From positions 1 through 64,000 of the forward strand of contig JAAAJB010000069.1 in the NCBI GenBank assembly GCA_016098155.1: 64,000 bases of DNA. The letters are read 5' to 3'. Every line of letters starts with the position of its first letter. Positions within the stretch are counted from its first letter, which is position 1. Below, one piece after another: positions 1 to 11,370 of this stretch. The notes below the pieces were generated by a model. That model worked only from the letters and a program-made list of their open reading frames with translations. It made no database searches and was not told the origin of the DNA. Both the position numbers and the translations under genes were made by a program. This DNA is from Actinomortierella ambigua. Lineage: Eukaryota > Mortierellomycota > Mortierellomycetes > Mortierellales > Mortierellaceae.

Positions 1-4
1 AGAC

Positions 5-54
<50 letters not shown>
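1..54. repeat. (AG)n microsatellite at window edge
   Basis: The window opens with two AGAC units followed by an uninterrupted AG dinucleotide run. It lies upstream of the P450 fragment and has no coding content. Confidence 0.9.
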
Positions 55-58
<4 letters not shown>

Positions 59-1025
59 GAGTGGGGCGAGCGCACCTAGGTGTTCTTGGTTCTTTTTTCT
101 TTCACTCTTTCTTTTTGGCGGCTTCATGCCATTCCCTTTCCTCTTCGTTCCCACCAAGCGGCCGAACTTCTCTTGAATTTGTTCATGCGCCTTTTTTTCA
201 CGGTATTTTTCCTCTTGGAGGGAAGTATCTCTTCGGACATAAGCTTGTTTTCCTTCCTTCCCCACAACTTTTTGTTTCTCTTACAGCTCGAGCTGTCAAT
301 GTGGCTCATCTTGTCTAGACCTCCACCTCTTGGGGGTTTAGCGTGATATCCCTTTTTTTTTTCTTCCTTCTCTTTCGTGACGAATTCCATGGGAGAGGAG
401 AGGGTGAGGGGAAAACAGGACCACGGACCGATTTTTTTTGATTTCCACATCGTGCTATCTAAAGTCGCTTTGAAAAAAAAAATGGATTTCCAGACGACTA
501 TTGTTTGCAGTGACGGCGCGTGGGGCAATGTTTATTTGGAAACAGAGGACGTTTCTTCTTACTCCACAAAGTGGCAGTGATTTCCCTCAGCGCCATCGCA
601 GGCGGAGTTTGCTCCGCACGCCATAGTCTGAGGCAACCAGGACATGGGGGGTGTAGGCAGGCGAGAGGGCGATAGGGTGTTGTTTGCTAGGAACCTATTC
701 ACTTTAAGACGTTGTTTGCGCGTCATGCATTGTTATCCGCCTTGTTCTGTTTCTTTGCATCCTGGTCATGAGATGTGTCTTGTGTCGTCTAAGCCGCGAA
801 GCTGGAATAGCATCTGCGTTTTATTTGTTTATTGTTGTACAGCATTGAAAGTGCTGTGCTAATTGAGGCGTTGAGCTGGTTTTCATCACTCACACCATCC
901 ACGAGTGCAAAGGAAAAGCCAATGAGCGCCAAGGTTCCTAACAACATGCAATGTACTCCTTCTCCCCCTCCCCTTTTTTTTGTCTTTGATACAAACTTGC
1001 TGTGAACTTGATTTGTACAAAATAG

Positions 1026-2332
1026 GTCCTGCTTTCCATAAGGCATTCTTCCCATTCATGGGGACTGGAATCTTTAACGCCGATGGAGCAGCGTGGAAGA
1101 ACCAACGCGCCCTTGCTCGCCCTCACTTCCAGGTTACAGAGTACAAGGGTGCTGCTCACATCGAGACTCAGATTAACCAGGTGTAAGTGGGACATTTTCA
1201 TTAGCTCGCGTTCAACCCGCATTGGATGTGTAGCGACTTTTTTTTTATCAGTGTTGTCTAACACACATTGCCTTCGCTCTCCTAAACCTTCTGCTCCCTA
1301 AAAAAAAGGTTTGGCATTATCGAAAAATCGATTGCCGATGGTGATGTGATAGACGTCCAAGACCTCTGGTCACGGTACATGATCGACACAGCGACGGGTT
1401 TCTTGTTTGGCCACTGCGTGAATGCGCTAGATGTGCCACAGTCGGCGTTTGTGAGCGCATTCAACTACACCCAAAAGGTGTGCGGTTGGAAGATCCGTCT
1501 GTGTGACTACCAGCACTTTGTCCCCGCGCGCGAGTTTCCACAAAAAGTGAAAGATATGGACGATCTGCTGCTGCCCATCGTCGATGCAGCCATTGCCAAG
1601 CAGATTGCTCGCCGCGATCAAGGCCTCCAAGATGGCGAAGAGGACAAGCATGAGAACTTGCTGACGCACTTTTTGAACTCGGTTGACGAGAATGGCCAGC
1701 CCTTTGACCGCGTCTACCTCCGAGACATGCTGATGAACTTCTTGTTGGCTGGCCGTGACACGTCGACGAACCTGCTGACGTTCCTGTGCTACAACCTCGG
1801 CAAGCACCCGGACGTGATGGAGCGGGTCCGCCAAGAGATCTTCACCGTGGTTGGCCGGGACCGCAAACCCGAGCACGACGACATCAAGAAACTCAAGTTT
1901 ATGAAGCAGGTGATCAACGAGACGCTGCGCCTGTACCCGGCCGTGCCGTTCAATATCAAGACTTGTCTTGAGGACGACGTCCTACCCAACGGCTACTTTA
2001 TCCCCAAGGGCTCGCTCGTCGTCCACTCGTCCTATGTCACCCACCGCATGAAGGAGTACTGGGGTGAGGACGCTGAAGAGTTTGACCCAGACCGCTGGGG
2101 CCCCGAGCGCGTCAAGATGGTCCGTCCGTTCATGTTCTTCCCCTTCCATGCGGGCCCACGTATCTGTCTTGGCCAGAACTTTGCCTACAACCAGGCCATG
2201 AATACCCTGACCCGTCTCATGCAGCGCTACACCTGGAAGGTCGTAGATGGCTTTGAGCCTCGACCCGAGTCGGACATTACCATGTACTCTCGCAATGGCT
2301 GTCAAATTATCTTCTCTCGGTACGAAGACTAA
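1026..2332 (+). CDS. Cytochrome P450 (CYP52/CYP63-like), 3' exons; 5' part not found
   Basis: Two exons are supported: 1026-1182 and 1309-2332, joined by a GTAAGT...AG intron. Together they encode about 393 residues, whereas family members usually have about 500, so roughly the first 100 residues are missing. The exon at 1026 starts in phase 1 after an AG acceptor, which requires at least one upstream exon. Visible P450 hallmarks, in order: a GTGIFNADG...WKNQR segment (helix C region), the I-helix oxygen-activation motif AGRDTST, the K-helix ExxR (ETLRLYP), and the heme-binding loop FHAGPRICLG with the cysteine thiolate ligand. The pattern resembles fungal alkane/fatty-acid omega-hydroxylases (CYP52/CYP63 type), which are ER-anchored heme monooxygenases. 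No N-terminal anchor or proline hinge is visible in 1-1025. Either an intron longer than 1 kb separates it, or the gene is 5'-truncated. Family assignment is firm; substrate is unknown. Confidence 0.85.
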
Positions 2333-2347
2333 GAACAAGAAAGAGCG

Positions 2348-2353
2348 AATAAA
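2348..2353 (+). terminator. Putative poly(A) signal of the P450 gene
   Basis: A canonical AATAAA lies 16 nt after the P450 stop codon. It is unusually close to the stop, so the 3' UTR would be very short. Assignment is by motif and position only. Confidence 0.4.
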
Positions 2354-2636
2354 GTCTATACTCTCAAAGCATTTGTGTCTCACATTGTTTCAATGAGGCC
2401 ATCGTGGTCAGGAACGACGCCACCACCGCAACCACTAACTATGGGCAGTCACAAGGCCCGGCGCTTAGCAACCCTTTGTCAGCATCAGGTCGCATGTCAT
2501 TTGGCATTCTCTCCACTTCCCCACACTACATTACATTCCACCTACCATACATACACCATTACTCCCCCAGGACTCTCTTTCACCTGATATCCATATATTT
2601 ATTTCTCAACATTTTATCCCTCAATTGGTTCCCCTA

Positions 2637-4438
2637 ATGTGGCTCTTTGGATATGGCTCTTTGATCTGGCGACCAGATCTTGAGTATGAGGCGAGGTAAC
2701 GAACGAAGAAAGAATGAAAGAATCAACGAGCGAAAGAAAGGAAGCGGTTGCCTGTCCTGAGATGCCCCAATCAATCTCAAGCGGTATCAACTAACGGATC
2801 CGTTGCGTTTTTGTTGCTCGTTGATGATGATGACTCTGACTGAAACCAGCATTGCCGGATACATTCAAGGTTATGTGAGAAGGTTCTGGCAGAGTAGTAC
2901 AGATCATCGAGGAACGGAGGAGGCACCTGGCCGAGTGGTAACACTCATACCTTACCAAGAGTTTGTTGCAAAGTTCGGGTCAGAAGATGAGGTAAAAATG
3001 AACCTCATGGCCATGAAAATAGTCAACTCAAACATTTGTAGGATAAGCTTCTCACTCAGTGTAATCCCTTCAACTGATTATTGTTGTAACCACAGCACCA
3101 CTCGGAGGCCGATGGCATCACTTGGGGTGTTGCATACAAGATCCCTCATCACAAAGTAGCCGAGACCCGTGCGTATCTGGATCACCGGGAAAAGAACGGC
3201 TACGAGACACACTTTGTCGACATTTACCAGCCAGGTAGCGATATGCCTGTTGTCGAAAAGGTAAACTGCACCATTTCTGCCACATGGTCGCATTGGGACT
3301 GTCTTCTATGTTGCGTATTGTCACACAGATGACCAAGGTCCTACAGTGTCTGTGTGGTGAAATGGAAGGGGAAGGGGAGGGGAGGACAGATATGACTCTT
3401 GTCGATCACCACTTTTTTTTTCTTTCTTTCTTTTGTTGGTTGCCCATGACTGATTGTTGATATTTTGTAATGAATAATAATTTTTTTTAGGCAATTGTCT
3501 ATATTGGCTCGACGACGAACTCGGAGTTTGCTGGGCCTGCGCCTTTGGACGCACTTGCTAAACAGATCTTTGAGTCGCATGGTAACGTTGCACCGTCATC
3601 TAATTCTTTAAGAGAAGGAACAAAAGGAAGATCATGTTGTACAAACGTCGTGCGGGCACTTGATACCTCGAAGAAGGAAAAGGGGAAGATGAGCAAAGAG
3701 GAACGTACGAAAAAAAAAAGTGGCCAAAGTGGCAAAGTCACCAATGTATGTGCGTGTGTGGCGTGTGTGCGTGTGATCTTCTGTTGTGTGTATGTGCGCG
3801 CGTGTGTGTGTGTCTATGTGTATCCGTGTATATCTGAGTGGGTGGGTGAAGAGTGTACCGTACATCTCGATAGGTAGACAGGGTTCCCCTTGGGCTTGTG
3901 CTGCATCTTTTCTTCTTAGATGGTGCCCTGTGCATTTTCCTCGTGACGGTGTATGTGTACGAGTGTGCCTCTCCCAACATTCTGAGGGAACGAACATCCA
4001 CTATCGCAAACCTCCTGAATACCTCTTTGGGTCACACGGGGGAGAGCTGTCTTATACTTACCCGCTCCAATTATTCTGTCTTTAGGTCCAAGCGGCGCCA
4101 ACCGTGACTATCTCCTAAACTTGGCCCACTCGTTGCGGATTGTTGCCCCGACAAGCGAGGACCACCATCTGTTTGAGCTAGAGCGGCGGGTCCAGCAGCA
4201 TTTGATGAAAGAGTCGGCTGGTGGCTCACAAGAAGCATACCAGGCTCTCATGGACAAGATCATTGTGCAATCCCATCCTGCTGCTACTACTAGCGAGACA
4301 GACATGTCAGCCGCTTCTTCGCCAGTCAGTGGTGCTCTGCTCTCTTCTTCCTCGACATCAACAAACTCCTCCTCGGAGCGATCATCTGCAGTTTCGCCAT
4401 CGTCCTCCACTGTTTCTCTGCAGTCCTCAAAACAATAA
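2637..4438 (+). CDS. ChaC-type glutathione-specific gamma-glutamylcyclotransferase
   Basis: Five exons: 2637-2695, 2850-2991, 3096-3260, 3491-3581 and 4086-4438, giving 269 residues. The enzyme family cleaves glutathione to 5-oxoproline and Cys-Gly in the cytosol. Exon 1 encodes the substrate-loop signature GYGSLIW (residues 5-11). Exon 2 carries RRFWQ-STDHRG followed by PGRVVTL. Exon 3 carries the WGVAY strand and the catalytic segment YLDHREKNGY, whose Glu99 aligns with the essential glutamate of the family. Exon 4 holds YIGSTTNSEFAGPAP, and exon 5 starts GPSGANRDYLLNL, both typical. The last ~60 residues are a Ser-rich tail not needed by the family fold. The start ATG is the only one that supplies the GYGS motif. 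Intron 4 (504 bp) is much longer than the others and contains a GT-rich microsatellite. Splice junctions were inferred by frame. Confidence 0.93.
3740..3835 (+). repeat. GT-rich microsatellite in ChaC intron 4
   Basis: Imperfect TG/GTGC runs with interspersed CG steps lie inside the intron between exons 4 and 5 of the ChaC-like gene. Alternating purine-pyrimidine sequence of this kind is common simple repeat. Confidence 0.75.
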
Positions 4439-7400
4439 CAACAACAAAATCAAGCTGCACACAAACACGCAATCGCACAAAAAAGGTTGATGAGAGGTGA
4501 GGCAATAGAACGGTTGTAGTTTAAAAAAACATACCATAGAGTAAATATCAATAGATGTCCCCATCACGCCCCCCTACTTATTTGTGACACATCGAGAAGA
4601 TCTTGGGATGACTTTATCCGTCCGTCGAAAGAGCACTGCATCTGTTGTATATTGTGGCCATGAGTAGGGTGAGAAGAGATTACAGGGAAAGACCACAATG
4701 ACAAAAGAGGAAAGAGAAGACGACCTGGGCCAAAATAACCTCGGTCGAGGTCGATGGCGAGGGAGAGAGTGGGGAGGGGGGGGAAGCAGATGTGGTAATG
4801 AGAAGGAGGGAAAGGAGGCTTGCCCCAATTCGACAATTTCTCTGTTCTCGACTCTTAACAGACTATTTTGCTGTTATGTCGATGAGAGATCCTTGGTGCT
4901 ACCACTACATTCAATAGAGAAATATCAAGGGCATATTGACACGGGATTTAGAAGAATGAGAAGAAAGGGGTTTCGGAGAATTGGGGAGTGGGAAAAAAAA
5001 ACATGCTTTGCAGCTGCAGGAAGTTTGGGTTAGGGATAAAGCAGGAGGAGTAGCGGAGGGGGTAAGGGAGAGATGTGGGAACTGCAGGAACTGGAAGCTT
5101 GCTGGGGGAAAGAGGGAGAGGAGGATGCGTGAGATTCTGTGTGGTGTACAATAGGAGTGTGGGAATGATAGAAACAGTCAAGAGTTGAATGGATAAGGGG
5201 GAAGACACAGACAAAATACACAGAGGACTAGACAAAATGTCGCCGCGATTGATTCTTCGATATAAGAAGAAGAATCAGTCCAGCTCTCGCGTCTTGTTTT
5301 GCCAATGGGCAGTTCACGCGTGTGCACTAATGGCCGTTTTGATCATACTTTCGGATGTTGACTGTCATTGTCGTTGTTGTTGTTGTTTGTTGGTGTCAAG
5401 GCGGCATTTGGTAATTGAAGTTGGATGGTGTGCGACCACAGACATAAGTGATCGGATGTGAAGCTGGGGCACGGGATCTATTCTTGGTCGAGCATGTTCT
5501 CAAGCTTTTTTTTTTGTGCTCGAGTCGATGGCGAGCTCATTCCAATCGAATCTTTGCTGCGAGGGACTGATTATCGCTTCTTCCTCGCCCCCCTTTGTCT
5601 CCTCGTGATACGATCATTTAAAAAAAACAAGCCGTTGCAGCAAGATGATAAAACATTCAATCAGTGAAGATCGTTGGTTCATCGCTATCAGTGATATGAG
5701 CGACAATGGGTGAGTGTGCACTAGACACATCGCCGAAACGGGTGAGCGATGTGCTGGGATAGATTGCCTAGCTTTCGGGGGGGGAAGGAAAGGGGGAAGA
5801 GGGCGAGGGGGGGGGGGGGGGTGAGAACGAAGGATAACGGGGGAGGAGGACATGGGAAGCGACGAAGAGGTGAGGGGGGGGTGTTCAGGCGCTTGGCTCC
5901 ACCAACGAAAAAAAAAAAAAAAAAAAAAAGAAAGTAGGGCGGAGTAATGGCACAACAACCTGAACACAAAATGTTATGGTTGAGACACAAAAAATCGACA
6001 AGCCCAAACTGGTTGCATTAGGTGGACGAAGGAGAAAAAAAGTGCTCAGGAGAGTTTGCATATGCACTTTGGTTTAAAAAAACTTTTGGCATAATGCGTC
6101 GAGGTGGTACGGACGTTTCCTTTGTACTGTACATGTTGTGCAGGGCATGTGCTGTGCGCCCTTTTGTATGTCGAATGAGTTGTGCATGTGTAGCGTTCCC
6201 TTGGTGTGGTCTATCAGAGATGTAGAGATGTGCGTGTGCTTGTGTGTCTGTGTGAGCGTGTGCAAGTGTGCAAGTGTTGGGACCTGTGGATTGGATTATG
6301 GGCTTTCGTGTCTTTGGGTTACATCAGAGGGAAGAAACCCATAGTATTGCTCCATCGAGTTGTACAAAGGCACGGAAAGGAAGCGCGACATCTCAGAGGG
6401 CTAGTTGAGCTGGGACAGGCTATCACGGAGTGGTTGAGTCGAGGATGAGGTGAGGATGGGACGTGAGGGAGGGAGGGAGGGAACAAAAGGGGTGGGGTTG
6501 AGGGAGAGGATGTGGGTCAGGGTGGGTGAGGAAGCAAAGAAAATATAGAGAGCACGGGAAAGTGCCCAAGCAGCGCGCGGAAACAATTGCTACCGGGACA
6601 CGCCTATTCCCCCTGACGGAATTCGTGTTGGTCATCGAAAATGAAATGTGCTCAGTGCTTTACACGCGCAAGGAGTTGCGCGCATGGGTGAGTGACGAAG
6701 CAACACAGGGAAAAAAATGAATGAAGATGTTTGTTCCCACCCTCCCTTACCCCTGGCAGGACATATGAAATAAGAGTGTGAGTAGACATGTAGAGTTGGT
6801 ACCACACACACTCCTCTCGGTGTTCTCTTTGCCACCACTCTTTAGCGATATGGCGTTGACAAAAAATGTTTCTGAATTGTGGAGTGAATGTACAATACCA
6901 GTGCACAACAACAAAGATATGAATCCAACAATGGGAACACAAACTTCAGAGAGAGGGAGAGAGAGAAGGAGGGGACAGAACAACGAGCAGCGACCGCGAC
7001 AGTTTTTGGATGCATGTGGGGAGGGATGATAGATGGGCCAGTGCGACTCGGGAAGTGCAAGAGACAAAGCGAACGGGGGAGGTGGGGAGAGGGGGGAGGA
7101 AGGGTAAGGACACACTTCACAACGTGAACACACCCGATTCCTCAGAGAGGGGTGAGAGGGATTAAGGAGGTGGGGAAAAAAAAAGTGACGAGAGGACAGG
7201 CATGACAACAACAGCAACAACAGCAACAACTACATACAACAGCAACGACAACACATACAACATTCAACGCGAAATGAAATGTTTCCCGAGAACGGAGCGA
7301 ACGAGCCAAGAGAAGTACGGAGGACAAAGGGTGAGATAGACTACGTGGTAAGTGGTCCCACAAAACGCTAACGGAGGGGAAAGGAAGGTTGGGATGATGG

Positions 7401-8940
7401 GAAAAGGCTATTTTACAATCAGGAAATGTCCCACCTTGGGAGGACAAGAAGTGGCGCACACCCACAACACCCAATGTCAATGTGTGACCCGAGCCAAAAG
7501 AGAAAACCAACACTTGTCATGTCATGGCATGTCATGGCAGTTTGTGCAGGTAGTCAAGAGACATGGAAGCAATGATCAAGAGGTGAGAGGCGAGGCCTTT
7601 CTTACCACCACTCTTTACTATCGTTTTGGTGATAATCTCCCCCTCTTGCTCTTTCGCTGGTGCGGCATCATTCATCCATCACCCGGGGGGGGGGGAAGGC
7701 GTGAAGCTCTGTGCCATTCCTCACGTCGCTGGGCAAGAAAGAAAAATCGAGCAACAATGCTCTAGACATGCATGCAGACGCTGGAAGTGTGCTTGTCGTA
7801 GAACTGTACTGTACTACTCCAGCCAACTTGGACGAGATTGGCTCCATGTATGTCCTCCTATATTCCCTCTTTTCTTTTCTGCTGCTGAGAGAGCATACAT
7901 CTTGGTAGCATGCGGGGTAGGGTACCTAGCGCACATCAGCCAACTAATTAAAATGCTTCCGCTCCGCCGTTGGACGGCATTGTGGCCCTCGTCCAACTTG
8001 CCATTTTACGCGGCTTCGTGAAGGCGTCAAAACTTGATTCCGTTAGGTTTGTACCAGCCAAAGTGAGTCAAGCTCGTCAAGCGATTGGCTCTACTATTTT
8101 TTTTGTGTTTGTTCACCAACGCCGGAAGGGCAATCTTCTTTAGAAGAAGACCAGTCAAAGAGAGAGAGAGAGAGAGTGGGTAAAGGATACGGAGCATCCT
8201 CTATCAACTAAGAGGTTTGTTCAACCTGCTTCGAAGCAGCGGGATGGAAGAAGACGGGCGCACGTCCACAAGACGACTGCGTAGTGTATGCTGCTGCTTT
8301 CAGGTACATCCGATGTTATTGTTGTTGTAAGGCTTGTCTGGGAAGAGCAGACTAGACTCGACGTGGGAGGAGGGATGGGGGGGAGGAGAGGGTAACAAGA
8401 GAGTGGTGCTTGGTTGGTTGCATTTTTTGGCTGGTAGGAAGGCAGAGGAAGAGGACAAGCAACGACATAGTGGGAGAGAGGAACGAAAGAGAGAGCACGA
8501 GAGGAAAGAGATAGACAAGACACATTCACATACACACATCCACCACTGAATTGCAAAACTCAATTGAACTGAATAATAGGGTGCTTTTGCCAGCTGCGTC
8601 CAAAGAAAAGAAAGAAAGAAAGAGCAAAAAAAAAAAAAAAAAAAAAGGCCGCGCACAGCACCTGAATTGAATTGACTCTATCGACCTTTGTCGTACACAA
8701 ACACACACGCTCTTGCTCGCTCACACAAGAATAGTCTACTATGGGTGGTGGAGAGTGTTGCATTTCACACACTCACTCACGATACATTGTGAATAGGTTG
8801 AACAATAAAAAAAAAAGGCACGCTTTGTATAAACCGAGAGAACAATAGGGCAAGGGCCAAGCCAGGAAAAGAAGGTAGCCAAGGGGGACGCAAAGGGCAC
8901 ACACCCACATACACGCACGCACACATACAAACACGCACCT
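4439..8940. other. No recognisable gene; purine-rich and simple-sequence DNA
   Basis: No open frame in this stretch shows a recognisable domain or a coherent exon chain. The plus strand is GA-rich at 4690-5130, 5760-5935 (G runs followed by an A20 tract), 6440-6560, 6940-7190 and 8330-8520. TG-rich repeat lies at 6220-6285. Short open frames around 7710-7850 carry a plausible donor (GTATGT at about 7849) but cannot be linked to a family. It may hold non-coding transcripts or regulatory DNA of the flanking genes. Confidence 0.5.
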
Positions 8941-8943
8941 TTT

Positions 8944-8981
<38 letters not shown>

Positions 8982-9120
8982 TCTTCTTTCTCTTCTTCTT
9001 CTTCCTCTTCTTCTTCCTCCTCCTCTTCCTTCCCCCCTTTCCCTATTTTCTTTATTTATTTCTCAACCCTGTCCGCCTGTCTGTGTCTGTCTGTCTGTCC
9101 GTCCAGTCTTTCTTTTTCTC
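8941..9120 (+). promoter_or_regulatory. Long pyrimidine (CT) tract upstream of the NDT80-like gene
   Basis: About 130 nt of almost pure CT/CTT sequence is followed by TGTCTGTC repeats. Similar tracts occur at 9928-9960 and 10057-10080, and TCTGTCTGTC repeats at 10235-10290. CT-rich stretches directly upstream of start codons are frequent in filamentous fungal promoters and 5' UTRs. The nearest downstream coding start is 10741, so these probably belong to its promoter or long leader. Only composition supports this. Confidence 0.4.
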
Positions 9121-9927
9121 CGTCATTCCATTGCTCAGACTTGTTGATTTTGATTCCACTTTCACTCTCGACTCCACTCGACTCTATTCGACTTTACTCC
9201 ACCCACTCCACCCACTCCAGTTGCTCTTCCCTCGACGGCTGTCTGCCTGATTGCCTCAACAATTCTGCATTGGTGCGTGCCCCGCCTGTTTCATACATTC
9301 AACCTCAACAGCAACCAACCAACAACATTACTGCCTCCTCCCTCTCTCTCTGTCCCTCTCTGTCCCACTCCCTCTTTCCTTTGTCCTACTCGGGGAACAC
9401 AGCGTATGAAGGAAAAAAAAAAAGGGCCCAATAGATGTGTTGCTCGGGCCATAAGGGGGGGACTCGAGTGACCACGCATACTCATATGGCTATGAGTGAA
9501 GAGAACAGATAGGGCGACGATGTGTGCTCATCGTATCCTACAGGCGACCGCATCCGCTCTCACTCGCACTCTCCCAACCAGCTGGCTCGCCAACCACTCA
9601 GTCTTGCATCGCCCTTACCTCGGAAGTCGTACTCTCATTCTTCCTTTTCGGCTCCCATTGTCCCTTTTGCTCATCATCCCACTGAAGGAAAGAGGCAAAA
9701 AAAGGAGAGGGTGCACAAACTCACACATTCACACTTTCCCTACTTGGACGCGTGCAACCGAGATTCGTGCACTTTCACCTCAGGAGGGAGGAGGGGGGGG
9801 GTGGTTGTGAATGTGAATGAGAGGTACAACCAACTAACCAACCAACCAACCAGTGGTGGTTGGTTTTGTGAGTCGGCCCACGTTCTGTCGTTTGACAGAC
9901 CATAGAGTCGTGTTGTTGTTATTGTTG

Positions 9928-9958
<31 letters not shown>

Positions 9959-10056
9959 GCTCCCTGAGGTTGTGGGTTGGGTGTGTGACTACACGGACAG
10001 CCGTTGTCCTCCCCCCCCCCCTTCTCCCCTTCCTCGGATACCTTCTCACTTGTATC

Positions 10057-10093
<37 letters not shown>

Positions 10094-10740
10094 TTTGTTG
10101 CGTTATCCATCGTCCATCCCCAACCTTACTTTACTTTTGCATTGCCCATCTTTCTCCTCGAGCTCACTTTTATTTTTCTTTTTTCTCCTTCTCTTTCTTT
10201 TTTGCCCTGTGTGTGTGTTTACTTTTGATATCTGGGCTGTCTGTCCGTCTGTCCGTCTATCTCTATCTCTCTGTCTGTCTGTCTGCCTGGTCGACTAACC
10301 GATTAACGTTTGTTTTCTTTTCACTCTTTCCTTCCTTCCTTCTCTTTCCTTCTCTACTTTCCCTCGTACAACCCCCCCCCTTCCTCCCTCTTCTCTCTTT
10401 CTCTCTTTTCTTGTCCCCCTCTTTGTACTCCACCTTTTCGTGGGAGTAGCTTTCGTTAGCAAAATCCCATTTCCCTTCTTTACCTCCTCAGGATTGACTA
10501 TCCGCTTCCCTTGTCACTCTTTCCCTGTCAACACTCACCCCCCCACACACACACACGCCGCCTTTAGGACACCATCCATTCATTGCCAATACCCAATACC
10601 CAACATCCGGCACTTCCTTACTCTTGTTGACAAAGCCAGCTTGGTGCCCTTCCACCTCCCATTCCTCATACATACATACAACATACATACATACACACAC
10701 GTTCTTCTGTCTCTCTCTCCTTCTCTTCTTTCTTACTCTT
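9121..10740 (+). other. Probable long 5' leader/promoter of the NDT80-like gene
   Basis: This holds CT-rich and CA-rich repeats and several short upstream open frames, for example 9522-9905, which begins just before a TATCCTACAG acceptor-like site and has Ser/Pro/His-rich content. No domain is recognisable. Upstream frames and splice-like sites suggest a structured leader with possible 5' UTR introns. Confidence 0.35.
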
Positions 10741-11336
10741 ATGACTACCACAGCTGTCCCTGCTCCACTAAGCTCAATGACCGATCTTGATGCACGAGAC
10801 AGGTCCGCATCCAACGCCTCCTCCAAGCAACAACCGCAGCAAGACATTCGCTCGTCCGTGTCGGAGCCTCGGACCCTTTCGATGGACTACACAAGCTCCG
10901 CTGCAGGCAACGGAGGCATCAATGGGCTAGGTGGCAACCGCCACGATTCATACTATGACCAGCAACAGCAACAACAACAGCAACAACAACAGGAATATAC
11001 CGCCAATGGATACCACCCATCTGCATCTGCTCCCCCTTCATCTTCGTCTTCGTCCTCGACCTTGGTCCCTTCTCATTATTCCCATGCCCAGGGCAATGCC
11101 TCGGGTTATTTGCCACCCCCTATCCAAACAACGCCTTTGAGTAGCAGCACGAACAACCACAACAGCAATGGCCACCACCTCAACAGCAACAGCAACAGCA
11201 ACAATAACAACAACAATGGCAGTAGCTCCTCCTTGGCCGAGGTGTACTCGAGTGGTGGACACCATGGTCATCCTCACGACTCGTTCACATCACCCACTTC
11301 GCCACTCTCGCCCGTCAACGGCCAGCACTACCACCC

Positions 11337-11370
<34 letters not shown>

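Noticed and set aside
9853..10449. 198-codon plus-strand frame
   Set aside because: Made entirely of CT/CA simple repeats translating to Leu/Ser/Phe; composition artefact.
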